A stretch of DNA of 51,132 nt from Ardenticatenaceae bacterium (GTDB lineage: Bacteria > Chloroflexota > Anaerolineae > Promineifilales > Promineifilaceae), in contig JACKBV010000030.1 in the NCBI GenBank assembly GCA_020634315.1, positions 1-51,132 of the forward strand. Direction: 5' to 3'. This document shows positions 29,906 through 37,814 of this stretch, in pieces. Each line of letters opens with the position of its first letter. Position 1 is the stretch's first letter. The notes beneath the pieces are model-generated. The model was not told where the DNA came from, made no database searches, and was given only the letters and a program-made list of their open reading frames with translations. Made by a program: the position numbers and the translations under genes.

Positions 29906-32900
29906 CTAGGGTTGGAGAATCACTGGAAGAAACAGTTCATAGGTTGCAGTAACTGGTGTGACAGTCAACTGCACTGTTGTCGGCGCACTATATGCCTGCC
30001 CATCATAGGCGCGATAGGTGAAGCTGTCTTCTCCACTGTAGCCAGTGTCAGGCGTATATGAAAATCCGCCATCAGCTTGTAAAGCTAAAGTGCCATGCGC
30101 AGGGAGGGTTACGAAATCGGCCGTTAACACATCATTCTCCGGATCGCTGTCATTACCGAGAACGCCGGGCGCAGCAACAACAAGCGGCATATCTTGCGTC
30201 GTGGTATAGCTGTCTGACACAGTTACAGGAGCGCTGTTGCTAACGGCCGTTATCGTTAACTGCACCGTTGTCGGCGCACTGTATGCCTGCCCATCATAGG
30301 CGCGATAGGTGAAGCTGTCCTCTCCACTGTAACCCGTGTCAGGCGTATATGAAAATCCGCCATCAGCCGCTAAGAGCAGGTCGCCATGTGTAGGGGTGGT
30401 CACTAAATCGGCCGTTAAGGGGTCGTCATCCGGATCGCTGTCATTATCGAGGACTCCAGGAGCATCGACAATAAGCGGTATATCTTGCGGCGTGGCATAG
30501 CTGTCCGGCAAAGCCTCAGGGGCAGTATTAGGCGTATATTGAATATCGTATCGTCCGCCTGTGGCAGTTTCGATGGGACCGCCACCCCAAACAATATATT
30601 CCTGTCCCGTCCAAATGGCGGTATGGTCGTTACGCGGAATAGGCGCATTTGCCGTGTTCATGGCTCGCCAACTATTCGTTGTCGGGTTATACAAGCCACC
30701 CGTGGTGTCATAAGAGCCACCCCAAACTACCATCTCGACGCCTGTCCAGGCCAGGTTTGTGCCACGTTCTGACGGTACGCCTACCATGCTAGTTGCCGTC
30801 CAACTATCTGTTGCCGGGTCATAACGGCCACCGTCATTGATGCGAACAGTGCAGCCAAAATCAATACAACCACCCCAAACAATCATCTCGGTTCCTGTCC
30901 AGACCGCATCAGCACCTCGTTTGCGCGGTTGTGGTGTGTTGACCAAACTGGTTGCTGTCCAGGTGTCGGTCGCCGGATTGTAGCGACCGCCGCCGTCATA
31001 AGGAGGCGAGGCAACCTGCCCTCCCCAAATAATCATCTCGGTTCCTGTCCAGACAGTGACATGCTCATAACGGGTGTTAGGCTCATTGACGCTGGTCATG
31101 CCTATCCAGCTATTGGTGGCCGGATTGTAACGGCCGCCAGGATCAACGCCGCCCCAAATGACCATATACAAACCGCTCCACACAGCGGAGTGCGAGATTC
31201 GGCCATCCGGCGCATTGGTCATGGAAACGGCCGTCCAACTATTCGTCATCGGGTTATAGCGGCCACCCGTTCCAGGGAACGTTTCTGGCGTACCGCCCCA
31301 CACAATCATCTCGGTTCCCGTCCACACACCAGACGGCCGTTCACGTCCCTCTGGCACATTTACCAAACTGGTACTCTGCCAGGAATCCGTAATAGGATCA
31401 TACCGACCGCCATCTTGTGGATAGGGATCATTCCATCCACCCCAGACGATCAATTCGGCACCAGTCCAAACACTGGCATGGTTATAACGGGCTTGTGGCA
31501 CATTCAAATTATTGATCACTAACCAGACATTTGCCTCAGGATCATAACGACCGCCATCATTCATAAAATGACCATTACCAAACCCGCCCCAAACCAGCAT
31601 CTCGGAACCCGTCCAAACGGCCGTATGGCTTTCTCGTCTTTCTGGCGCATTGATAGTGGAAGGAGTTGTCCAAGAATCGGTAGTAGGGTTGTAGCGACCG
31701 CCAGGAGTGTTCAACGCGCCACCAAAGACAATCATTTCGGAGCCAGTCCAAACGGCCGTGTGCAGCCAATTGAGAATGGGAGCATCGGTTTGCGTTGTTG
31801 GCGTCCAACTATTCGTGACCGGGTTATAGCGGCCGCCGCTGTTGTCAAGAAAACTGCCGCCCCAAACGATCATCTCCGTGCCAGTCCAAACGGCCGTGTG
31901 AAAATAACGCTCACTCGGCGCATTAACCGAGGCTATTGCTGTCCAGCTATTCGTTGTCGGGTTATACCGTGCGCCATCATTAAACAATTGCGAACCGGTA
32001 TAGCCACCCCAAACAATAAATTCCTCTCCACTCCACACACCCGGCAGATATCCACGCGGAGAGGGCGCACCGCCGGTTGGTAAAGATGTCCAGGTATCAG
32101 TAGATGGATTGTAACGGCCGCCAGAATTCGTGGCCGATGGCGCCACCCCTCCCCACACAATAAGTTCTGTACCCGTCCAGCTATGCGCAAAGTAAGAGCG
32201 AGCTTCTGGCGCATTTACGGACGTCATTGCTGTCCAACTATTCGTAAGCGGGTTATAGCGCCCACCAACAGCATCCGTTCCCCAAACCAACACTTCTGTT
32301 CCTGTCCAGGTGACAGCCGGTGTAATGCCAGCTTCCGGTGCATTGGTATAGCTCATTAACGTCCAGGTATCGGTTGCAGGATTGTAACGCCCACCATCCC
32401 GGAAATATCGCCCCACAACACTCATGCCACCCCACACGACCATTTCGCTGCCAGTCCAAACCGCACCATGCTCATAACGAGGATCAGGCAAAGCCTGGGT
32501 CGGCGTCCAGGTTTCATTGCTGTTTCCCTGTCCCAAGACAGGCAAAGCATAGGCAAAAGAAGTAGCGGCGGCATCGGCTGAGAATTGGTCACGGACAGTC
32601 GTCCACCAACTTTCTAATGGCTGTTTCGCCCAAGAAATGATACCCAGGCGCAAGTGAGTCGGGTCACTTTCTAGGACCGCCACTGCATAAAATCGACTGC
32701 TATCCTCTTGCAATGCGCTAACTTGCTGAACAGGAAGATGCCCATTGGCTGCATCAAAATAAGTCGCAAGCTCTGCCCGTCGTTCAGCAAACTGTGCAGC
32801 GTCCAACGCCATGCTTCCAGGCTCGGTTAAAGAATCCTCATCCACCACCCAGGTCACTTCTTGATATTCACCGCTAAGGGTTGCCAACTGGGTTGCGCTG

Positions 32901-33412
32901 GCGAGTTGGTTTAATTCGGCCGTAGCTTGTGCGCGTAAATCACCATGCAAACGGTCATCGGTGGCATACTGGTTGGTGATGAGCCGGTTGACAAGTTGTG
33001 GCCGGGCCAGGCACTCTGCAATCAACAACGGATCATTGTCCAACGCCTGCCATAATTCGGCCAGAGCTTCTGGCTGTTGGCTGTTGGCCGCCATCCGATT
33101 GATTTCAGCTTGCAATCGCTCTGGAGTGATGGTCTCACCCCATAGTTCGGCCAGCGCACTGCTCTGACGCAAGGTGTCTTCTATCTGTTGCAGCAGAAGG
33201 TCAGAGGGAAGCAATTCATCTAGCGTTGGCCGCACGCCTTCATTTTCGGCAGGCCAGGTACGCCGATCCCAATATACTTGTTCAATTGCCTGGCGGCAGG
33301 CGACACGATCTGCAAAAGTTAGTGCAGCCGCGTTCACGACAGGCAACCGCAGTTGCCCCCAAGGGGAAATGAGCATCACAAATATAAGGGCAAAGAGAAT
33401 TCTTTTGTGCAT
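29906..33412 (-). CDS. Secreted kelch-repeat protein with tandem-95 C-terminal modules
   Basis: A 1168-residue exported protein. A signal peptide (about 1-29) and a helical N-terminal domain (about 30-310) come first. Then 14 kelch repeats (about 315-975) follow the pattern AVWTGxEMIVWGG, GGRYNPxTNSW. Fourteen blades suggest two seven-bladed propellers. Two Ig/cadherin-like tandem-95 repeats follow (about 980-1155: GVLDNDSDPDDDPLTADLV, then GFSYTPDTGYSGEDSFTYRA). The protein ends ELFLPVILQP, a tail typical of Chloroflexota exported proteins. It is likely a surface adhesin or carbohydrate-binding protein; the ligand is unknown. Confidence 0.92.
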   Translation of the reverse strand: MHKRILFALIFVMLISPWGQLRLPVVNAAALTFADRVACRQAIEQVYWDRRTWPAENEGVRPTLDELLPSDLLLQQIEDTLRQSSALAELWGETITPERLQAEINRMAANSQQPEALAELWQALDNDPLLIAECLARPQLVNRLITNQYATDDRLHGDLRAQATAELNQLASATQLATLSGEYQEVTWVVDEDSLTEPGSMALDAAQFAERRAELATYFDAANGHLPVQQVSALQEDSSRFYAVAVLESDPTHLRLGIISWAKQPLESWWTTVRDQFSADAAATSFAYALPVLGQGNSNETWTPTQALPDPRYEHGAVWTGSEMVVWGGMSVVGRYFRDGGRYNPATDTWTLMSYTNAPEAGITPAVTWTGTEVLVWGTDAVGGRYNPLTNSWTAMTSVNAPEARSYFAHSWTGTELIVWGGVAPSATNSGGRYNPSTDTWTSLPTGGAPSPRGYLPGVWSGEEFIVWGGYTGSQLFNDGARYNPTTNSWTAIASVNAPSERYFHTAVWTGTEMIVWGGSFLDNSGGRYNPVTNSWTPTTQTDAPILNWLHTAVWTGSEMIVFGGALNTPGGRYNPTTDSWTTPSTINAPERRESHTAVWTGSEMLVWGGFGNGHFMNDGGRYDPEANVWLVINNLNVPQARYNHASVWTGAELIVWGGWNDPYPQDGGRYDPITDSWQSTSLVNVPEGRERPSGVWTGTEMIVWGGTPETFPGTGGRYNPMTNSWTAVSMTNAPDGRISHSAVWSGLYMVIWGGVDPGGRYNPATNSWIGMTSVNEPNTRYEHVTVWTGTEMIIWGGQVASPPYDGGGRYNPATDTWTATSLVNTPQPRKRGADAVWTGTEMIVWGGCIDFGCTVRINDGGRYDPATDSWTATSMVGVPSERGTNLAWTGVEMVVWGGSYDTTGGLYNPTTNSWRAMNTANAPIPRNDHTAIWTGQEYIVWGGGPIETATGGRYDIQYTPNTAPEALPDSYATPQDIPLIVDAPGVLDNDSDPDDDPLTADLVTTPTHGDLLLAADGGFSYTPDTGYSGEDSFTYRAYDGQAYSAPTTVQLTITAVSNSAPVTVSDSYTTTQDMPLVVAAPGVLGNDSDPENDVLTADFVTLPAHGTLALQADGGFSYTPDTGYSGEDSFTYRAYDGQAYSAPTTVQLTVTPVTATYELFLPVILQP
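29963..30366 (-). repeat. Near-identical tandem DNA repeat in the kelch gene 3' end
   Basis: About 29963-30075 and 30254-30366 are almost the same sequence, offset by 291 bases (97 codons). They encode the second half of each tandem-95 module. The closeness at the DNA level suggests a recent duplication or gene conversion. The module number may vary between strains, and short-read assemblies may collapse it. Confidence 0.8.
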
Positions 33413-33540
33413 TGATTATCCTTTCTGATGTGTTGAGGGTAATTGGTCAAAACAGTTTCCATCCCCTATATAGTCGATACAGCGTGGATTTGGTCACGGC
33501 CGAATTACAAAAGTGACAATTCCACCCCAAAACAAAAAAA

Positions 33541-33565
33541 GCCCGCCTTTTTTGCAAAGGCGGGC
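33541..33565 (-). terminator. Intrinsic terminator of the phasin gene
   Basis: GCCCGCCTTT (33541-33550) pairs with AAAGGCGGGC (33556-33565) with a 5-base loop. On the minus strand the stem is followed by a 7-T run (complement of 33534-33540). It ends the leftward phasin transcript. Confidence 0.92.
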
Positions 33566-33605
33566 AAAATCTCATCCTGAAAACTTTTTGAAGTTGCAGA
33601 AAGCG

Positions 33606-33974
33606 TTAAGAGGTTTTCTTTAGTTCGTCAACTTTCTTCGTCAACGTTGTGATTTTGCGGCTCAAGGCATCAATATCAGCTTTCGTCGGCACATTCATGC
33701 GATTGAGCATCTCTTCAATCTTCCCTTCCAATTCAGCTTCAGCTTCCTCAACTTGCTTTTTGCGCCGTTCAACAACGTCACTAACAAGTTTACGGCCGTC
33801 TTTTTCAGCGATCTCCCCACGATCAATAAGCCGGTTGACGAAATCTTCAATTTCCTCTTGTGCTAAGGCAACAACACCAATGCTAGCCATCAACACTTTG
33901 CGAGCCATTGCCAACATCGGATTTATCTCTTTTTCCAGAGCTTCTTCTTGTACGGTAACTGTTTTCTCAGTCAT
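33606..33974 (-). CDS. Phasin family protein (PhaF/PhaI-like)
   Basis: A 122-residue all-helical protein of the polyhydroxyalkanoate granule-associated family. An amphipathic helix with a conserved region (ARKVLMASIGVVALAQEEIEDFVNRLIDRGE) is followed by a coiled coil rich in Glu/Lys and the end NVPTKADIDALSRKITTLTKKVDEL. It coats storage granules or acts as a membrane-helix chaperone. It is transcribed leftward from a very strong promoter with two palindromic operators (34022-34073). Its C-terminal region is shared with the PhaR-phasin fusion at 29143-29712. Confidence 0.85.
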   Translation of the reverse strand: MTEKTVTVQEEALEKEINPMLAMARKVLMASIGVVALAQEEIEDFVNRLIDRGEIAEKDGRKLVSDVVERRKKQVEEAEAELEGKIEEMLNRMNVPTKADIDALSRKITTLTKKVDELKKTS

Positions 33975-34021
33975 TTCCCATCATCTCCAAAATGGTGATA
34001 AACATACAAACGTCAAAAATA

Positions 34022-34036
34022 TAACGCGGCGCGTTA
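34022..34036 (-). promoter_or_regulatory. Operator A of the phasin promoter
   Basis: TAACGCG-G-CGCGTTA is a perfect 15-bp palindrome with a central G. It lies just downstream of the predicted transcription start. It shares its half-site (TAACGCG) with operator B, 27 bases away. A TetR-type dimer operator is the most likely explanation. Confidence 0.7.
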
Positions 34037-34044
34037 CAGTGGGC

Positions 34045-34073
34045 ATTATAACGCGCTGCGTTATAGGTGTCAA
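34045..34073 (-). promoter_or_regulatory. Phasin promoter TTGACA-N17-TATAAT with operator B inside
   Basis: The minus strand has TTGACA (complement of 34068-34073), a 17-base spacer and TATAAT (complement of 34045-34050), matching the consensus perfectly. The palindrome TATAACGC-gct-GCGTTATA (34047-34065) fills the spacer and overlaps the -10. With operator A it makes tandem repressor sites. The leader to the ATG at 33974 is about 65 bases. Confidence 0.85.
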
Positions 34074-34156
34074 GCCTGGCTAATACACCAAGACGCGTGT
34101 CTGATTTCGTAGTATGCAAAACCAAGCACGCCCGTTCCTTAGCAAACAGGCAGTTA

Positions 34157-34165
34157 TGTTATAAT
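34157..34165 (+). promoter_or_regulatory. Extended -10 promoter (TGTTATAAT) for the small winged-helix gene
   Basis: TG-n-TATAAT with no good -35, typical of extended -10 promoters. The start codon is at 34198. It lies about 85 bases from the divergent phasin promoter, so the two may share regulation. Confidence 0.7.
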
Positions 34166-34197
34166 GAAGACCTATCTTGGCAAGACAGGTGGTGGGC

Positions 34198-34440
34198 ATG
34201 AAACGATACGAATTAGAAGATAAAGAAAAGAAAGTGCTGCAAACGTTGGCGCAACGAGGCGCCATGAGTCCCAGTCAGGTATCGGCCGCGACCTGGCTGC
34301 TGCCCGGCGAGACCATGTCTGTCCTAAAGGTTCTCTCCAATGAGGGGTTTGTCTTGATGCGCAACGACACCAACAGCCCTGATGGCTTATTGGTAGCAAT
34401 TACGACAGAAGCACGATTATTCATCGGCCGGGCATTGTAA
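34198..34440 (+). CDS. Small winged-helix-like protein
   Basis: An 80-residue protein with a predicted HTH (LQTLAQRGAMSPSQVSAATW, then TMSVLKVLSNEGFVLMRND) and a short beta wing (DGLLVAITTEARLFIG). It resembles a minimal winged-helix DNA-binding domain; I cannot name a family. ATG 34198 has AGGTGG upstream; the frame begins 7 codons earlier. The membrane-protein gene starts 3 bases after its stop, so the two are likely one operon. It could sense or regulate the divergent phasin promoter, but there is no direct evidence. Confidence 0.65.
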   Translation: MKRYELEDKEKKVLQTLAQRGAMSPSQVSAATWLLPGETMSVLKVLSNEGFVLMRNDTNSPDGLLVAITTEARLFIGRAL

Positions 34441-34443
34441 GGC

Positions 34444-35532
34444 ATGATCAACCCTGAGCAAGATAATACGCAGGCTTTTGGTTTAAGCCGTCTCGAACTA
34501 ATTTTACTGGCCTCACTGGCGTTTATTGCCCTCTTCCTCATCATTTTTATCAATTTCCCCACAGATAATCCGAACACCGCGAGTTGGCTGCCGACTGTGC
34601 AAAATCAATTGCGCGAACTGCTTGATGCCCTAATTCCTTACGGCATTGTTGGTGCCTTGGGGTGCGTTGTTGCCATTGCAGAATTGACATCGACTTTCCA
34701 AACATACCCACGGGCAGCATTGCAAACGCGTTGGGCACGCATCCTGATCTTGATCAACATGATCGCGGCCGTTTTGGCGCTCGTCATCACCCGTCTGACA
34801 CTGCCCACAATGAACCCAGTGCTGCAAGTGCTCAGTGTGGGCGTGGGCTTTCAGGGACTTATTCGCACTAAATTTGTGCTCGCCAAGCCAATTGGTGGCG
34901 AGGGAGAAGGGGAAATCAGTGTCAATTTAGGCTGGTTGTACGATCAATTCCAAAACCTTTGCCGCACGCAAATTGACCTGGAACTAATGAACAATCGCAG
35001 AACGGCCGTTATCCATCTTCTCGACTACTACCCATCTCTGGCCGAACTGTACGACATCGCCTGGTACACCATCATCGCCCGTGCCACCCTCTCGCCAACA
35101 GAAGAAGCGGCGAAACTGGCTGAACTGGAAAAGCTCATTGATCCCAAAGCACCGGAACAATTTGCACGCAGCAGCATTGCCCTCATGATTTTAGAAAATG
35201 GCGGGCCGGGTTACGTCAATTTATTGCTCGACCAAGCCATGACAGAACAAAGGGTTGAAGCGCCAACCCGCGCCGTCAGCAGTGAAAATCTGGTGTGGCA
35301 GTTAGTGGAAACATACTCGCTGCCAGAACTGGTGACGTTTACTGAGCAGTTAACCTCAGCCACAGATGTGCTTACCTGGGTTCACAATGCAGCTAAACCA
35401 GACCCAAATGCAACTGAAGCCAGCCAAAAAGCGGCAATTGCCCATTTTCTACTGCAACAAATTGGGGCAGATGCCATTCAGCGACAAATAACAGCAGGCT
35501 CGACAACAAACAAACCTGAGGAAGTAGTATGA
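34444..35532 (+). CDS. Membrane protein of unknown function
   Basis: A 362-residue protein I do not recognise. Three hydrophobic segments lie near the N-terminus: LILLASLAFIALFLIIFINF (about 20-40), LIPYGIVGALGCVVAIAEL (about 62-80) and ILILINMIAAVLALVITRL (about 99-118). The rest is a soluble, mostly helical domain (about 160-362) with paired LL/AEL motifs (VIHLLDYYPSLAELYDIAWY). It lies after the small winged-helix gene and overlaps the pcp start by 4 bases (ATGA). The three genes thus form one operon with no obvious common pathway. Confidence 0.7.
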   Translation: MINPEQDNTQAFGLSRLELILLASLAFIALFLIIFINFPTDNPNTASWLPTVQNQLRELLDALIPYGIVGALGCVVAIAELTSTFQTYPRAALQTRWARILILINMIAAVLALVITRLTLPTMNPVLQVLSVGVGFQGLIRTKFVLAKPIGGEGEGEISVNLGWLYDQFQNLCRTQIDLELMNNRRTAVIHLLDYYPSLAELYDIAWYTIIARATLSPTEEAAKLAELEKLIDPKAPEQFARSSIALMILENGGPGYVNLLLDQAMTEQRVEAPTRAVSSENLVWQLVETYSLPELVTFTEQLTSATDVLTWVHNAAKPDPNATEASQKAAIAHFLLQQIGADAIQRQITAGSTTNKPEEVV

Positions 35533-36146
35533 AATTATTAGTGACGGGTTTTGAGCCTTTTGGCGGGAGTCTGATCAATCCCTCCGAATTGGTAGTACAA
35601 ACGCTGGCGCAAGCCACTTTGCCGGGTATCGAATTGGAAACGGCCGTTCTCCCTGTCGCCCAAACAACCGGCCCGGCGGCCCTCATCCAGGCCGTCCGTA
35701 CAACGCAGTCGGAAGCAGTGCTATGCTTGGGAGAAGCAGGGGGTCGTGCAGCACTCTCTGTGGAACGCGTTTTTGTCAATCTGATGGATTACAGCATCGC
35801 CGACAACAGCGGCAACCGCATTACAGATCAACCGATCGCGGTTGATGGCCCGGCAGCTTATTTCGCCACACTGCCCGTTCGTGCAATGGTAGAAGCCATT
35901 GCTGCCGCCGGTATTCCCGCCGAATTTTCGTTATCAGCCGGGGCTTACCTTTGTAACCAGGTCAGCTACGCGCTTCTCCATTTTTTGCAGACAGAAGCGC
36001 TTCCCATCCCCGCCGGATTTATGCATTTACCGTATCTACCACAGCAAGTTGCAAATTCCAGAGTGGCACACCCCTCCATGAGCCTGGAAACGATGGTTCA
36101 AGGTGTAACGATTGCTCTGCAAATTATTGCGGGCACACAAAGATAA
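35529..36146 (+). CDS. pcp: Pyroglutamyl-peptidase I (C15)
   Basis: A 205-residue cysteine peptidase that removes N-terminal pyroglutamate. The GFEPFGG motif (residues 7-13) and the triad are visible: Glu in LSVERVFVNLMDY, Cys in SAGAYLCNQVSY, and His in GFMHLPYLPQQ. The usual GQAGGR is GEAGGR here, a conservative change. It is the third gene of the 34198-36146 operon, starting within the preceding stop codon. It converges on the fasciclin gene with only 5 bases between, and no terminator was seen. Confidence 0.92.
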   Translation: MKLLVTGFEPFGGSLINPSELVVQTLAQATLPGIELETAVLPVAQTTGPAALIQAVRTTQSEAVLCLGEAGGRAALSVERVFVNLMDYSIADNSGNRITDQPIAVDGPAAYFATLPVRAMVEAIAAAGIPAEFSLSAGAYLCNQVSYALLHFLQTEALPIPAGFMHLPYLPQQVANSRVAHPSMSLETMVQGVTIALQIIAGTQR

Positions 36147-36151
36147 ACCAG

Positions 36152-37144
36152 CTATTGGCCTGCCGTTGCCGCTTGCGGCATGATAGCCGTATCAAGGCCA
36201 TGCACGACACCATTGGTCGCCAGCATATCTGGGATAACCACATGTGCGCCGCCAATGCGCAGCGCATCCCCCTCCCCGGAAACAGAAATCGCCTCGCTGC
36301 GATACCCATAACGACCAATGTGTGTGGGTATGTTGTCCATTTGCGCAATATCAGCAGCTAAAAGCGGCTGACCAGTGGGCCAGCCATCAGGGGACAGCAA
36401 GTAATACTTGTTAAAAATCAGGTCGCGTAACGCATCATCAGTGAATAACCTGTCCAGCATGTCAGAATTAAGGCTGGCAAATGCGTCATCGGTGGGCGCA
36501 AGAAATGCATCTATCGTTGCAAAACGGAGCTGATACATGGTGTCGCTGCCTGCTAATAGGTCGGAGAGGGTATTGAAACGGCCGTCTCCCGCCAACAAAC
36601 CCCACATACTCTTTTCAGCACCCACTTCCGGTGGCAGCAGCAGCGAATCAATCACATGAACAACCCCCTCCGCAATCGGCACATCCGGCCCGGTAATCGT
36701 CGCATACCCATCTATGAGCAAAGCATCTCCCACCTGCACAAAAGTCAGGGGCTGCGCAGCTAAAGATTCCGTCGATCCCTGCAATTCAGCAGACGCAATT
36801 TGCCCAAAAGCAACATGATATGCAATAACTTCACGCAGCAGCGCCGGATCAATCTCAGTTGTCGCCATACGCAATTTCGTGAATGCGGCATTCGACGGCG
36901 CGAAAATCGTATACGGGCCACCACTCTGCAACTGTGTCATCAAACCCGTGCTGTTTAAGGCACTCAAAAAAAGAACCAGGTCTGGCTCAGTCCCTAACAA
37001 ATCCAACAACGGCGGCGCATCCACCGCCGCCGCAGACGCAGAATCCCGTGTTGCCAGGACAACATCAAAAGACTCCTCAGCCATGGGTGGCGCACAAGCA
37101 GTCAAGAACAACACCGATAACAGCAAGACAAAAAGTTGTTTCAT
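36152..37144 (-). CDS. Lipoprotein with two fasciclin (FAS1) domains
   Basis: A 330-residue lipoprotein (lipobox LTAC17) with two FAS1 domains. The first (about 40-170) has GPYTIFAPSNAAFTKL, LREVIAYHVAFGQI and GVVHVIDSLLLPP; the second (about 185-325) has FLAPTDDAFASLN and NGVVHGLDTAIMP. FAS1 domains mediate adhesion and cell-cell or matrix contact. GAGGAATACA precedes the ATG. It fits with the surface-protein theme of the window (kelch protein, S8 protease, nuclease). Confidence 0.92.
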   Translation of the reverse strand: MKQLFVLLLSVLFLTACAPPMAEESFDVVLATRDSASAAAVDAPPLLDLLGTEPDLVLFLSALNSTGLMTQLQSGGPYTIFAPSNAAFTKLRMATTEIDPALLREVIAYHVAFGQIASAELQGSTESLAAQPLTFVQVGDALLIDGYATITGPDVPIAEGVVHVIDSLLLPPEVGAEKSMWGLLAGDGRFNTLSDLLAGSDTMYQLRFATIDAFLAPTDDAFASLNSDMLDRLFTDDALRDLIFNKYYLLSPDGWPTGQPLLAADIAQMDNIPTHIGRYGYRSEAISVSGEGDALRIGGAHVVIPDMLATNGVVHGLDTAIMPQAATAGQ

Positions 37145-37217
37145 TGTATTCCTCGCAGCATAGACAGCAATGCTCTATAGATTAGACGCGAAACCTGCAT
37201 TCTCTTTGTCTGCAAAA

Positions 37218-37808
37218 CTACGAACCATAGTTATCTGGATTCTTGCCAACAACGCCGTCAAAATAGCCCTTAAGCTTGACCATATCAGCCTCAATATCAC
37301 CTGTCACCCAAAACAAATTGCCGAACTTGATCACTTTACGGCCGTAATCCAGCGTAAACGACAAGATCGGCACATTCGCCCCTTCAGCAATCCGGTAAAA
37401 ACCCGTCTTCCATTGCTGCACCATAGAGCGCGTCCCTTCAGGTGAAATGCCAAGAAAAAGCTGCTCCCGTTGGTTAAACTCCTCGATAATTTGCGCCACC
37501 AATCCTTGCGGCGCGCGCCGATCCACCGGAACACCTCCCAACCAATGGAGTACCGGCTTAAACGGGCCATCGACAAACGTATGCTTACCCAACCAAGAAA
37601 GGCGCAGTCCCAATGAAAAGATCATTAACAAAGCTAGAGGGAAATCCCAATTCGATGTATGCGGTGCGCCAATAAACACACAACGTGGAATATTAGGGAT
37701 AGCACCCTCAAAGCGCCAACCAAACAACCGATACAAAAAACGGGCAATTGCTTTCGATACAGCATTGCCTCTCTGGGGTACCAAATCGCCAAGTTCAGGA
37801 ACGGTCAT
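37218..37808 (-). CDS. PlsC-type acyltransferase, copy 1
   Basis: A 196-residue lysophospholipid acyltransferase-like protein. It has the HX4D catalytic motif in GAPHTSNWDFPLAL (about 46-59), the glycerol-phosphate motif SPEGTRSMVQQWKTGFYRIA, and LGGVPVDRR. It would acylate 1-acyl-glycerol-3-phosphate or a related acceptor. It is the downstream member of a tandem pair with the gene at 37815-38441, sharing roughly 45% identity by eye (for example GVPVDRRAxQGLV and WKTGFYxIA). The pair suggests different acyl or acceptor preferences. Confidence 0.87.
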   Translation of the reverse strand: MTVPELGDLVPQRGNAVSKAIARFLYRLFGWRFEGAIPNIPRCVFIGAPHTSNWDFPLALLMIFSLGLRLSWLGKHTFVDGPFKPVLHWLGGVPVDRRAPQGLVAQIIEEFNQREQLFLGISPEGTRSMVQQWKTGFYRIAEGANVPILSFTLDYGRKVIKFGNLFWVTGDIEADMVKLKGYFDGVVGKNPDNYGS

Positions 37809-37814
37809 AGTGTT

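Noticed and set aside
30929..32083. Long plus-strand frames opposite the kelch gene
   Set aside because: They mirror the repetitive codons of the minus-strand kelch repeats and show no domain features of their own.
30500..32500. CRISPR-like or satellite array, from regular repeats in DNA
   Set aside because: The periodicity is the roughly 45-50-residue kelch repeat of one continuous reading frame; units are diverged and have no constant direct repeat with unique spacers.
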